DNA of 50,000 bases from Anaeromyces robustus. Lineage: Eukaryota; Neocallimastigomycota; Neocallimastigomycetes; Neocallimastigales; Neocallimastigaceae. A model generated the notes under the pieces. The model made no database searches, was not told the origin of the DNA, and saw nothing but the letters and a program-made list of their open reading frames with translations. Within the stretch, counting starts at the first letter, position 1. Every line of letters starts with the position of its first letter. This document shows positions 37,540-49,556 of the stretch, in pieces. The stretch lies in assembly GCA_002104895.1 (NCBI GenBank), contig MCFG01000159.1, forward strand, positions 22,501-72,500, written 5' to 3'. The position numbers were made by a program, and so were the translations under genes.

Positions 37540-40091
37540 ATGAAGTTACTATATATTAATTTATTTTTATTAACTTTAACAGCAATTGTATATGGTAAGT
37601 TTTTAATTTATAATAATTATAAAAAAATATTTTAAGATAATATAATTTATATATATATATATAATAAAAATGTTTCGAAAAAAAAAAAGATATTAATAAT
37701 TAATAAAAAATATTATTTCTATATCTATATCTATTTTTTTTTTAAAAAAAAAAAAATAGCTGATGTTTGGAAATTTAATGTCGTTTCCATATTGGGAACA
37801 GCCTACGATGTAGGTTTAAAATATGAAAATAAAGTTACTAAAATGACTTCTGAAGTATATCCATGTAAATATAATATATATAATATATATATTATTAAGA
37901 TATATAATTTATATTTAATTATTATTATTATATTATTATTATAATTTTTTTTTATATGAAAATTAAATAAATATTAAATAATATAAATATTTTTTATTTT
38001 TTTATTTTTTTTATTCTTTTTTTTTTTTTTAATAGTGTATACTGTAACTATACGATCTGGTTCTACAACAGAATATCATTATGTAGCAATGGATAAAAGT
38101 GGTAATGTTGTAGCAGAAGAAAAAATTAAAAGAGTTTATAATTCTAATACACCAAATATTAATGAAGTTTATAACAGGTAAGAGAACGTGAGAAAAATAA
38201 ATAAATTTAATTTAAGAAATTTTGAATGACTTTAATTATTATCATTTCAATTAAAATATTAATATTTATATTTATATTGTTATTAATAAAAATTTTATTA
38301 TTTATACTTTTTTTTTTTTAAATATAAATTATATTTATAATATTATAATATTTATATATATATATATTTATTTAATAAAAAAAAAAAAAAAATAGAACTA
38401 CAAAAACTGTAAATGTACCATCACTTCCAAGAGCTTTTAATCCAATTTATCCTGGAGGTTCAGCTAAATATCAAGATTTTCCAAGAAATCAAATTTATAA
38501 TCTTTATGCTAGTTGTAATGATGATCAATATGATGATTTAAAATATAGTCCATTTGGTGAAGGTAAAACTAAAAATGAAAATTTTGCAAATTGTACTATT
38601 AATTTAATTACACCAAATGAAACTTATCAAAGAACTGGTGCCTTATATTTAGTGGGTTATAATAGTCGTTTATATAAAAAATTATCTTGGAAATTTAAAC
38701 TTGATAAGAAAATTTTTGGTAGAAAAACTATTAAAGTTAGAGCTCTTGCATCGGATCCAACTCTTATGCGTGATAAATTAGCATCAGAATTATTCCGTTC
38801 AGCTGGTGTACCAACTTATAGTGGTACCTATATTAGAGTTATGATTAATGATGATGTTTGGGGTTTATATAATATTGTTGATACTGTTGGTGGTAATTGG
38901 CTTGCATCCGTTATACATGGTAATGATGATGCTCATGTAGGTTATAATTATAAAATCTATTCCTCTGTTCCTAATGGACCATTTGCTTCCTTAAGATATC
39001 TTGGTGAAGATCCAGATAGTTATGAATATAGTGGATCTTATGAAGCCGATGAAGTGGATAAAAATGATACACAAGCTCCAAATGAATTTTATAGATTAGC
39101 TCGTTTTACTAAAATGTTTGAAGATTGGACTAAAACTTATAAAAATGATCAATCTCAAAATGCTGTCACTGCTTTAGAAAAATTCTTTGATTTAGAATCC
39201 TTTTTAAGACAATTAGTTATTGAATCTCTTACTTTTGCTTATGATAATTTCTGGGCTCAACTTGGTAATTCAGCCATTTATTATAATCCAGAAAAGAATA
39301 AATATCAAATTATTCCTTATGATTTTGATGGTACTTTCTTTGGTTCTTGTGATTCCCCTTATTATGCCTCGGATTATATTACCGATTGTATTTCATGGGC
39401 AGATAATACAGCGGTTGATAAATATTTCGTAAATAATATTATGAGACATGAACTTATTGTCACCAGATATCAACAAATTATGAATCAAATTATTAAAACT
39501 GTTTTTAATGTTGATGGTGTTTCTGCTTTTATTGATGCTGTTTCTAATTTAATTAGAGAAGATGTTTCATGGAATTTCAGTTTAATTGATACACTTGATA
39601 ATTCTGGTTATGAAAATCATTTTACTCTTAAGAATTTTGAAGATAATACAAACTTTAAAATGGTAGAATATAATGGTAGTATTAATTATAATGATGCTAA
39701 TTATGGTCTTAAACAATGGGTTCAACTTAGAGGTGGTTATTGTAAAAATTATGTAGAAAGTGAATTAGGTTCTGTCCCTGCTGCTCCAGTTAATCCAGTT
39801 AATCCAGTAAATCCAGAACCAACTCCTGAAGTAGCTCCAGTACAACCAACAACTACAGTAGCTGCTCCTCCACCAGTAGTAACTACAAAACCAACTACTA
39901 CTACTACTGTAATTGTTGCTCCAAAACCAACTACTGTTACCTCTAAAGTGACTATATCTAAAAAAGTAATACCAATTAAATCAACTACCACTACTCATAG
40001 AATAAGAAATACTAGAAAAGTAACTATAAAGAAAGTAGTTTCTCGTACAAAATATGCTGCTAGACCTCCAGAACTTAATAGAACATTTTAA
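37540..40091 (+). CDS. Secreted CotH-family protein kinase 3 with Pro/Val/Thr tail (four exons)
   Basis: The exons are 37540-37594, 37760-37864, 38036-38177 and 38396-40091, giving 665 aa. Lengths and phases of exons 1-3 equal those of CotH 1 and 2. The signal peptide (NLFLLTLTAIVYG) is followed by ADVWKFNVVSILGTAYDVG. The kinase region has VMINDDVWGLYNIVDTVGG (from residue 249), DNFWAQLGN (D384) and PYDFDGTFFG (D410, D412). The tail is shorter and different: AAPVNPVNPVNPEPTPE, then Pro/Thr-rich sequence, then basic RKVTIKKVVSRTK and a unique ending PPELNRTF. It is the most diverged of the three, and the hydrolase gene plus 4.4 kb of A/T separate it from CotH 2. It faces the ABC transporter gene tail to tail. 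No dockerin is present. Substrate is unknown. Confidence 0.93.
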
Positions 40092-41282
40092 AACAACAAA
40101 TAAAAAAAAATTAATATATCTATATAAAAAATAAGAATAATAATAATAATAATAATAATATAATATAATATAATATAATATAATATAAAAGTAATATAAA
40201 ATTTTTTTTTTTTTAATTTTTTATTTTCTTTTTTAGATTTTATAATTTTCTTATTTAATAAAATAATAATAAATAATAAATAATAAATAATAATAATAAT
40301 AATAAGAAGAAGAAGAAGAAGAAATAAAAATAATATATATATAATACATATGATATATACATATAGAATAATAATATATCATATTTAATACTAAATACAT
40401 ATAAAAGTTTTATTTCTCAGTCTTTATCTAAAAGATGTATTATTATTATTATTATTATTATTATAATCATTATTATTATTTTTATTAAATATAAATGTTT
40501 ATCTGTTAAAATTCATTTTTTTTTTTATTAAAATTTATTTTCATTTTCTTTATATACAAATATATTTCTTTATTATAAATGTTAAATACTATAAAAAAAA
40601 ACCCATTAAATAAGTTTTTAATTTATTTATTTTATCTAAAAAAACAAAAAATAATAAAAATAAAAATATAAAAAAAAAAAAGGAAGATACTTTTTTTTTT
40701 TTTTTATTTTTTTATTTTTTTTATTTTTTTATTTTTTTTATTTTTTTCTTTAATCTATATAATATATATAAAATTGTTATTAAAAAAAATAATAATAATA
40801 ATAAGTAAATAAATAAAATAAACAATTAAAATAAAAAAAAAGAAAAGCAAAGGTAATAATAATTGAATTGTTACTTTCATTAATATTTTTTTAAACTTTT
40901 TTTTTTTTTTTTTGTAAATATTTACTTTTATTTTAATTTATTTATTTTATTTATTTTAATTTATTTATATATTTATTTATTTATTGTAATATAATAGTTT
41001 TTTTTTTTTTTTTAAAGTAAAATAAGAGAAAATTTTATAAAAAAAATTACATATATATATATATAAAAGAATATAGTTTTATTTTATTTTTTTTTTAAAA
41101 AAAGAAATTTTATAAGCCCAATTTTTAAAATATTTTTAAATATATAAAAAGAAAAAAAAAAATTAATAGTTAAAAAAAAAAAAAATAATTTTACCAAATT
41201 TATAAAAGTTACATATACTTTAATATATATAAATAAAAAAAAAATTAATTTCTGTCTTTCATTTTTTTTTTATTTATCTTTT
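40092..41282. other. Convergent 3' region between CotH 3 and the ABC transporter
   Basis: AAT, AGA (about 40308-40322) and poly-T/poly-A tracts shared by the 3' flanks of two converging genes. Nothing else was seen. Confidence 0.5.
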
Positions 41283-44200
41283 TTAAAATCTTCCAGATAA
41301 AGCCATTTGTTTTAACATTTCAGCATTAGCTGGTCCTGTTTCATCTACTAATTTAGAAAATTCTGTTTTAGTAGTTGGAATAAGTTCTCCATTTTCATCT
41401 GTTTCGAAAAGTAAATTCTTTGGACTATCATATTCTAATACTTCCCCTTTATCTAAAACTAAAATCTTATCATAATCAATAATTGTATTCAAACGATGAG
41501 CAATCGTAAGTACCGTAGCATCATTGAAATTAGTTCTAAGGGCTTTTTGAATAATATTATCCGTTTCAATATCACATGATGCTGTGGCTTCATCCATAAT
41601 TAATATATGACTATGTCTAATCATGGCACGTGCTAAACATAATAATTGTCTTTGACCTACACTGAAATTCTCACCATTGGTACGTACTTCGGATTCTAAA
41701 CCTTTATCCATATCCATAATTAAAGGTTTTAATCCTGAATTTTCAAGTGCATACCAAATTTCACTATCTGAATGTTCATTAAATGGATCCATATTGAAAC
41801 GTATGGTACCAGAAAATAGAATGGGTTCTTGTGGAATAATAGATATACCTTTACGTAAATTACTTAATTTCATATCTGTTATGGAAACATCATCAATTCT
41901 AATGGTGGAATAAATTTCTGGTTCTACTAATCTAAACAAAGTCATAATAATACTTGATTTACCTGCACCTGTTCTACCTACAATACCTACTTTTTCATGA
42001 CTATTAATATTTAAATTAACATCACGAAGTGTTGGTGGTAGATAAGGTGCATATCTCATCGTAACATTTCTCATTTCAATTTTACCTCCACTTGGCCATG
42101 CTACTGGTGCTTCTTTACCATCTTGTTTTTCTATATCAATTTCATCGGAATAATGAAGAAGACGTTCAGCCGAATTCATATAAACTTCAGTATTACAGAA
42201 ATTACGTACTGTAGCATTAAGATTATTAGTCACTTGAAGAGCATAAGATAAACTTAAACCTAAAAGGGATACAGATAATGTATCTTTTAAAAGTAAACCT
42301 GCTACACCATCTAATAAAACTAATATAGCTCCAATAATTTCTAATCGGAAACTTAACCATTTTTTTGCAATCGATTGAAGATGAATAGGACGATTATTTT
42401 CATCAATAAGGAATTGATTATGTCTAATTAAATGTTCTTCTTCATGATACGTACGTATGGTAGGTAAACCGGCCATAGTTTCGGACATATGAGCTAAAAG
42501 GGGTGATCTTGCTAAAGCATCCATACGTTTTAATTCACGGGAAGTACATCTGAAAAGTTGTTGAATATAAAGGTAAATGAAAAGTAAAGGTATAACAGCT
42601 ACTCCTAAGATAGGAGCAGCATAAATCATTAAAGCTAAAGTTGAAATGGAGGAAGCTAAACTTGTAAATAATACTTGAATAGATAAGAAAAGACTATTAT
42701 CTAAAGCATCTTGATCCATAGAAAAACGATTAATAATTCTACCTAATGGATTAGAATCGAAAAATAGAACTGGAGCTTTCATAACATTACTAATGGCTTT
42801 AATATGAATCGTTTTAGCGGCCTTAATACCAACATTAGCCATATAAACATAATAGAAGAAAGTAATTAATGTTTGACCAGCATTCCAAGCTAAATAAATT
42901 AAAATATAATTATTTTCGGAAATACTTTTGAAAGTATGTTCTGTCCAATATACCAACCACATATCACTACCTAATTTAGCAAATTGTATAAGACCTACTA
43001 GGAATAAAACAAATATACCTATAACATAACCACCACCGGATTTAATATAATTCTTATAAATACTCCATTTTACTGAACCAGTGGCTCTTTCTTCTTGTGT
43101 CATGATTCCTTGAACTTTTTTCTTTTTATTTTTATTTTCTTCTTTATTGGAAGATTCCTTTTCTTCGGATGCTGTAATATCACTGGTATTAGAAATAGAG
43201 ACGGTATTGGTAATGGAAGGACTTTCCATATTATCCGATTCACTTTCACTTTCATTTTCATTATCATTTTCATTTTCATTTTCTGTGTCCCCATAAGCAC
43301 GCATTAATCTTGCTAATTCTCCATCTTTTTGCATTAATTCTTTATATTCACCTTGTTCTTCAATACGACCATTATTCATAACAACTACATAATCAACTTT
43401 AGGTAAAAGATGAAGTTGATGGGTGACAAGAATACGTGTTTTACCAGCTAAAACCCCTGTAATACATTTTTCAAATAAGAAACGACTAACATGAGCATCT
43501 ACCGCAGATAAAGGATCATCCATAAATATAACATCACTATCTTCATAAACCGCTCTAGCTAAATTAATTCTTTGTTTTTGACCACCAGATAAATTAGCAC
43601 CACGTTCACCAAGTTCAGTCATATCTCCATTAGAAAAGATATCAAAATCTCGTAAAAGTGCACAATTTTCTACCGCTTTATCATAACGTTCCTTATTATA
43701 CGGTTTACCAAGTAAAATATTTTCACGTACGGTAGCATTACGTATCCAAGCTTTTTGAGAACAATAACTATATTTACCACCAATAATAATTTTACCAGAT
43801 TCCCGTTTCATTTCACCTATAATAGCATTAACAAGAGAAGATTTACCACTACCTACTGCTCCTACAATAGCCGTAAGGGAATGCTTTTTAATTCGAAGAT
43901 TAATATCTCTTAATTTGAAAGATTCTAAATTCTTAATATCTAAATTACCTATACCACCATTAATATTTAAAGCATCCGTACTTTCAGATAAATTAAGATC
44001 TTCACCATCATCTGCTTTATTAACTAAATTATTATTACCCATTAAATCATCAACACTATCATTAACAATATCTTCTCCACCAATTCTACTATATCTTTTT
44101 AATTTTTTAATTCTATCTTGCTTTTTTTGTTGTTTTTTCCTATTAAAATGTAATAATTTTCTTTCTCTTCTTTTTTGTTTTTTATTCTTTTTAGGTTTTA

Positions 44201-45545
44201 AACGAATATCATCCGGTTTAACCGTTTCCCAATTAAATTGTCCATTCTTAACAAATACACCAAAATTAGCAGAAGGATCAATTTGTACTAAATCATCTAA
44301 TTCTTCACCATTCATTAAACGGGTAACACGTTTCATACCAACGAGACCACTAGTTAATTGATTGAACGTGGAAGAAAGATTTGAAAGTGGGAAACAAAGT
44401 TTATTAAATAAAGCATGACAAGAGAAAACTTTAGCAGCTGTTAAAGGATTACCAGCAGCACAATAAGCAATAAAAGTTAAAGCACTAGAAAAGAAAGGTA
44501 TTACATTAAATACCGCCGTAGTTTCGGCATTCGTAATAATACTTTTTTTAGTAAATTTTAATTCATTTTTACGTAATTCATTAATAATATGTTCAAAAGA
44601 TTTTTCCCAACCAAAAAATTTAATAATTCTAATATTACCAAGAATTTCTTGAGTTTTCTTTACACGTTCATCCGTTAAAACTACAGTTTTTTTCCTTAAA
44701 TTTACTAAAACTCTCATAATATAGGCTTGGAAGGGTACAATGAAAAGAAAAGATGAAAATCCAATAAAAGACCAAACCCCTAAAGATCTTACTAAAAGAA
44801 TTAAAATAATGAAAAGTTGTAAAGGACTACTCCAAAGATAATGAAGATTAGCTAAAAGATGTTGAATTCTATAAGTATCGGAATAAGCCATATTAAGAAT
44901 TTTACCTTCACCAATCGTTTGCATTTCTTTATTAGAAAGTCTTAAAGTTTTACGATAAATAATACCAATAAGTGTAGCACGTACAGAAAATCCAACTTCT
45001 AAGACCATTTTAGAATAATAATTACTACAAACCGTATAAATAAGTTGTAAAAGGAAAATACTACCAACATAAATCCAACCTTTATTCTTATTAATCATAC
45101 TCATTAATGAATTTGGATCATAATTAGGATCTTGTATTTGTTGACTATCTTCTTCTTCTTCCCCTGATTCTAAATAATCCAATAACAATTCTAAAATAAC
45201 TGGAGATAATAAATTAGCAATATCCGAAATTAATTTAAGAACACCAGCTAACATATATTTTTTACCAAAAACTTTTCCTAAAGTTTTAACAACACTACCT
45301 TTATCATCTTGAGTAATTTTATCTTCATTCCAAAAATGATAAAATCTTTTTTCATTAAATTCTTCTTTAAATCTTGGATCTAATTGATATAAATCATTAT
45401 TTTGAAGAGGTCTATTAAAACCTACTTTAAAAATTTTATTTTCCCATGAATAAGTAATTTTTGATAACCATGAGGCATCAATACATGGATTGGGTTGTGG
45501 TTCATCTGGAACCGGTATTATTTTTTTATTATTAAAAAATAACAT
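41283..45545 (-). CDS. ABCC (MRP-type) full ABC transporter, intronless
   Basis: A single 1420-codon frame. The order is N-terminal cytosolic L0-like segment (about 1-95), TMD1 (about 97-390), NBD1, linker, TMD2 (about 835-1115), NBD2. There is no TMD0, as in the short ABCC class. NBD1 has Walker A GAVGSGKSSL (about 562), signature LSGGQKQR (about 652) and Walker B VIFMDDPLSAVD (about 674), with Asp replacing the catalytic Glu. NBD2 has GRTGAGKSSI (about 1189), FSVGQRQ (about 1292), ILIMDEATASCD (about 1313) and H-loop AHRLN (about 1350). ABCC proteins commonly have one degenerate site like this and export conjugates or organic anions; localisation (plasma or vacuolar membrane) cannot be read here. 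NBD1 carries an unusual insertion of about 95 residues (about 442-538): a Lys/Arg-rich half, then an acidic half. The inter-half linker is Asn/Glu/Ser-rich. The start is the first Met after poly-T leader DNA. Confidence 0.95.
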   Translation of the reverse strand: MLFFNNKKIIPVPDEPQPNPCIDASWLSKITYSWENKIFKVGFNRPLQNNDLYQLDPRFKEEFNEKRFYHFWNEDKITQDDKGSVVKTLGKVFGKKYMLAGVLKLISDIANLLSPVILELLLDYLESGEEEEDSQQIQDPNYDPNSLMSMINKNKGWIYVGSIFLLQLIYTVCSNYYSKMVLEVGFSVRATLIGIIYRKTLRLSNKEMQTIGEGKILNMAYSDTYRIQHLLANLHYLWSSPLQLFIILILLVRSLGVWSFIGFSSFLFIVPFQAYIMRVLVNLRKKTVVLTDERVKKTQEILGNIRIIKFFGWEKSFEHIINELRKNELKFTKKSIITNAETTAVFNVIPFFSSALTFIAYCAAGNPLTAAKVFSCHALFNKLCFPLSNLSSTFNQLTSGLVGMKRVTRLMNGEELDDLVQIDPSANFGVFVKNGQFNWETVKPDDIRLKPKKNKKQKRRERKLLHFNRKKQQKKQDRIKKLKRYSRIGGEDIVNDSVDDLMGNNNLVNKADDGEDLNLSESTDALNINGGIGNLDIKNLESFKLRDINLRIKKHSLTAIVGAVGSGKSSLVNAIIGEMKRESGKIIIGGKYSYCSQKAWIRNATVRENILLGKPYNKERYDKAVENCALLRDFDIFSNGDMTELGERGANLSGGQKQRINLARAVYEDSDVIFMDDPLSAVDAHVSRFLFEKCITGVLAGKTRILVTHQLHLLPKVDYVVVMNNGRIEEQGEYKELMQKDGELARLMRAYGDTENENENDNENESESESDNMESPSITNTVSISNTSDITASEEKESSNKEENKNKKKKVQGIMTQEERATGSVKWSIYKNYIKSGGGYVIGIFVLFLVGLIQFAKLGSDMWLVYWTEHTFKSISENNYILIYLAWNAGQTLITFFYYVYMANVGIKAAKTIHIKAISNVMKAPVLFFDSNPLGRIINRFSMDQDALDNSLFLSIQVLFTSLASSISTLALMIYAAPILGVAVIPLLFIYLYIQQLFRCTSRELKRMDALARSPLLAHMSETMAGLPTIRTYHEEEHLIRHNQFLIDENNRPIHLQSIAKKWLSFRLEIIGAILVLLDGVAGLLLKDTLSVSLLGLSLSYALQVTNNLNATVRNFCNTEVYMNSAERLLHYSDEIDIEKQDGKEAPVAWPSGGKIEMRNVTMRYAPYLPPTLRDVNLNINSHEKVGIVGRTGAGKSSIIMTLFRLVEPEIYSTIRIDDVSITDMKLSNLRKGISIIPQEPILFSGTIRFNMDPFNEHSDSEIWYALENSGLKPLIMDMDKGLESEVRTNGENFSVGQRQLLCLARAMIRHSHILIMDEATASCDIETDNIIQKALRTNFNDATVLTIAHRLNTIIDYDKILVLDKGEVLEYDSPKNLLFETDENGELIPTTKTEFSKLVDETGPANAEMLKQMALSGRF

Positions 45546-46365
45546 ATTTATAAAATAGTTATTTTTTTTTTTTTTATTTTATATAAAAATTTTTTTAATT
45601 GTTATTTACTGTTTTATTCTAATATATAAATTTTTTTTTAATATTCTTATAAAGAATGATAATAATTAGTATTTAAATATTTAATTTTTTTATTATTTTA
45701 AAAAGAATTTCTTTTTTTGAATTCCTTTATTTATTTATTTATTATTATGTTGTTGTATTCGATATATAATAAAGATTTATTTTAGTATTATTAAATATAT
45801 TTATTATAATTTATTTGATTATATTAATGTAGTATTATAAATATAAAATAATTATGATATTTTACAAAATATTATATATATAAAAATTATGTAGATTATA
45901 AAGAATATATTAATTTTTTTTTTTGTATTATAAATGATACAATTATCCAATATAAATTATATTTTTTGTTCGATTGTTTGTTTGTTTTATTATTAAAATA
46001 TAATATTTAAAAAAAATATAGAATATAAATATAAAATTATAAAAAAAAAGATAAATAATTAAAAAAATTAGTAAATGTATATATGTATATATATATATAT
46101 ATATATAAATATTAATATATATTTTTTATTTTATATTATTCCAAATTATTTTATTTGTTATATTGTTATATATTAATATTTAATTATTATATTATTATAT
46201 TATTAATATTATTCTAATATTAAATTATTTTTTTTTATTATATTTTTTATTTATTATATATATTAATTATTACTTTTTTTTTTTCTTCGTCTTTTTTTTG
46301 TTTTAGGTTATAAAAAAAAATAAGATTTAATTAAAGAAATAGAAAGAAATTTTAAATTTTTTTTT

Positions 46366-46407
<42 letters not shown>

Positions 46408-47477
46408 TTGTTGCATAAATATTATAATATTAAATTATAAAAAAAAATTATTATTATATTTCTTTCTTTTCTTTTTTTTTTTTAAAAAAAAATATAATAA
46501 ATGTTAAAAAAGAAAAAAAAAAAAGGAGATTTTATTTTATTTTATATATTATCTTTTAATTATTATATTTAAAAATAATATAATATTGATATTTAAGACT
46601 ATAGGTGATAGATTAACAATTAATTTAAAAAATTAATGATTAATTATTATAATAATAGTATATTTAAAAACAAATATATAAATACATAAATATATAAATA
46701 TATATTATATCATATATATATATATATTTTCTTTGTCTTTGTTTTAAAGTTTTTTTTTTTCTTTTCTAATATTTTAATTATCAATGAAAATTAAAAAATG
46801 TAAACTTTCAGACAGATAATATAATTTAATTTGTTTAAATTGGATAATTTATATATTAATAATTAACTTTATTTTTTTTTTATTATACAAATCATTACAT
46901 ATAAATTTATAATAATTTGATATTTTATTAATTGAAGTTTAATAACATGAAATTAATATAATAAATATTAAATAATAAATAATTATAACAAAAAAATCTC
47001 CCTTTCAAAATAAGAATAATAATAATATTATTATTATTATAAATATAATGAAAGATAAAATATTTTTTTTTCTTATAATATTTTATTAGATTATAATAAA
47101 AATATATTGGAATATTAATTAAATTTGAATTTAAAAGATAATTAAATAAGTAAAATAGAAATAAGAAAATAAAAAGACTAATAGTTTTATTATTACAACT
47201 AATAATATAGCATTTGAAATTTATTTTAATCTATAATAAAGATTAATAATAATAAATAATAATAATTAAAAATAATTATATATAATTAAAAAAAAATATA
47301 ATAAAATAAAAATAAAAATTATTAACTTAATTATATATAGTAACTTTATATTTATATATAATATTTTTTTTAAAAAATTTATAGTAAAGATAAGTTAAAT
47401 ATTAAACTTTTAAAAAAGAGGCGCAGCTATTTTATTATATAAAGCAAATTTAATTTTTTTTTAATTTATTATAAATA
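45546..47477. other. A/T spacer upstream of the ABC transporter
   Basis: Long poly-T tracts (for example 46360-46400), TATA-type runs and an AT dinucleotide run near 46080-46106. No gene was seen. The region is the 5' flank of the transporter on one side and of the small frame at 47586 on the other. Confidence 0.5.
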
Positions 47478-47742
<265 letters not shown>

Positions 47743-48200
47743 TAAATAAATTTTATGGTTGATATAAATAAATTTTTTTTCATACTTTAAGATAGAGAGA
47801 TATGTAATTTATGTGTAATTATTACACATAAGGAGAGTACTTCCTTATTTTTGTTTTCAAAAGTGATGAAAAAGTCATTAAAATTATTAAAAATAAAAAT
47901 ATATTTTATAAATTTATAATAGTAAAAAAAAAAAAAAAGTATTTATTTATTTAATTCATTTCTTGTTCTTCTTTTTTAATGATTAGGACATCTATAAATA
48001 AACACAAATAAACACAAAAAATAATCAACTTTAAAAATAATAATAACACATTATTTTTAATTTATTTTATTTTTACTTTATTTTATTTCACTTAATTTAT
48101 TTTTATTTTTATTTTTATTTTTATTTTTTATTTTTTTACTTTTGTATTTATGAGATAATAAAATATGCAAAATATACAAATATACAATAATTAATTAAAA
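47743..48200. other. Spacer with a short perfect palindrome
   Basis: TTATGTGTAAT and ATTACACATAA (47809-47819 and 47821-47831) flank a single T. It is otherwise A/T-rich, with an ATTTTT run at 48100-48130. It separates a plus-strand frame from the 3' end of a minus-strand gene. Confidence 0.6.
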
Positions 48201-49556
48201 TTATGCCAAATAAAGATGGGTTTTTTCCATAGGTACTTCACTAACTGCACCTGGGTAATATGCTTCGATTATCCATGTTTGAATAGTTTTATATTCTGGT
48301 GTCACTGGATAATTATTAATTATTTTTTAGAATCAACTACCTTAATATCTTCATCTCCTACATCTAAATATTTTTTATCAAAACTTTCATTTTTAATAAA
48401 AGCTTTTTTCAAAGCAGAATAGGATAATTTATCATTATATCTACCCTTATGATAAGTTAATTCATCAAAAACTTCACTACTAATAAATAAACTAAGATAA
48501 GATGCATTAATTCCATGATAATTTTCTTTTGATAAATCAATAGAAACTTTATCTTGTGATAATAAATATTGACATGTTACATAATCTTTCATTAATAAAA
48601 ATACCATAATTGGGGTATTACCATCATCATCCACTGGAACATTAAAATCACAATTTAAATCAACTAAAGTTTTTAATGTTTCACCAAATCTTTTAGTTTT
48701 TTCATAGGTATACATGGCACCCTTTACAGAACCATCCTTAAGATTACCTATATAATGTTGATAATAATTTTTTACAAAGATTGTTACTAAAGTTTCTTCA
48801 AATTTATTTTTATAATTTGGATCAATATTTTTATCATTAATAAATGATTTAAGTAATAAAGATTGAGTATTTTCTACTAAATGCATAGCAGCCGTCCTAC
48901 CAATACAATTAAAATGATTTGGATCAATAGATTTTTCATTTTTTAAATATTCAAAACTTCTAACTCTATTCATTTTAGCACAATAAGAAAGAATTGTTTC
49001 ACCATCTCTATTAACATGAGTAATATCTATTCCAGTTTTAATAATTTTTTTTAAATTTTCAAGATTTCTAGAAGCATAAAATAAAACGGTATTACCATTA
49101 TTATCAGTTTTATTAATATCAACATGATATTTTAATAATTTTTCTAAAAGAGAATTAAAAGTTGGACAATAAGCAGCTTCCATTAAAGCCGTTGTACCAT
49201 TTTCATCTTGTGCTTCATAATTAATATCCATAGTTAAGAAGCCATTTTACAGCATCTTTATTAAGTGCATTACAAGCTCTAACTAATACATCACTATTTC
49301 TGAAACTTTTTAAAACTTGAATAAATGAATTATGTTGTAAAACTTTTTTAAATAACTTGTAATTTTTCACTTTAGTTTCTACTACAACATTATTAAAATT
49401 ACGAATAAATTCTTTCATTAAATCACTTTCAGGATCAATTAAATTATATTCAATTACTTTACTATTATTATCAATAGTTTTAATAATTTCTTTAGCTTGA
49501 ACTTTTAATTGTTCAAAAAAAAGAACAGAAAAAGATTCAAATTCAGTTTGGGTCAT
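48201..49556 (-). pseudogene. Ankyrin-repeat protein gene, apparently with two frame shifts
   Basis: Read on the minus strand, segment 1 (49556-49221) starts MTQTEFESFSVLFFEQLKVQ and ends DAVKWLLNYGY. Segment 2 (49231-48320) carries ankyrin repeats: NGTTALMEAA, DNNGNTVLFYA and RDGETILSYCA with intervening LL and GIDI helices, then DDDGNTPIMVFLL. The two segments are one base out of step at CTTAACT (about 49235). Segment 2 stops at 48322-48320, right after a six-A run (48328-48323). In the next frame, coding-like sequence resumes as NNYPVTPEYKTIQTWIIEAY and runs to a TAA at 48203-48201 (about 40 residues). Ankyrin repeats are protein-binding scaffolds; no partner can be inferred. It may be a young pseudogene, or a normal gene of roughly 450 residues with two one-base assembly errors. 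Confidence 0.7.

Noticed and set aside
43915-44361. 148-codon plus-strand frame inside the ABC transporter gene
   Set aside because: Antisense shadow of the basic and acidic NBD1 insertion.
41283-45545. Recent horizontal transfer of the intronless ABC transporter gene
   Set aside because: Lack of introns alone is weak evidence; base composition and codon use look like the CotH genes, and the domain layout is ordinary for eukaryotic ABCC proteins.
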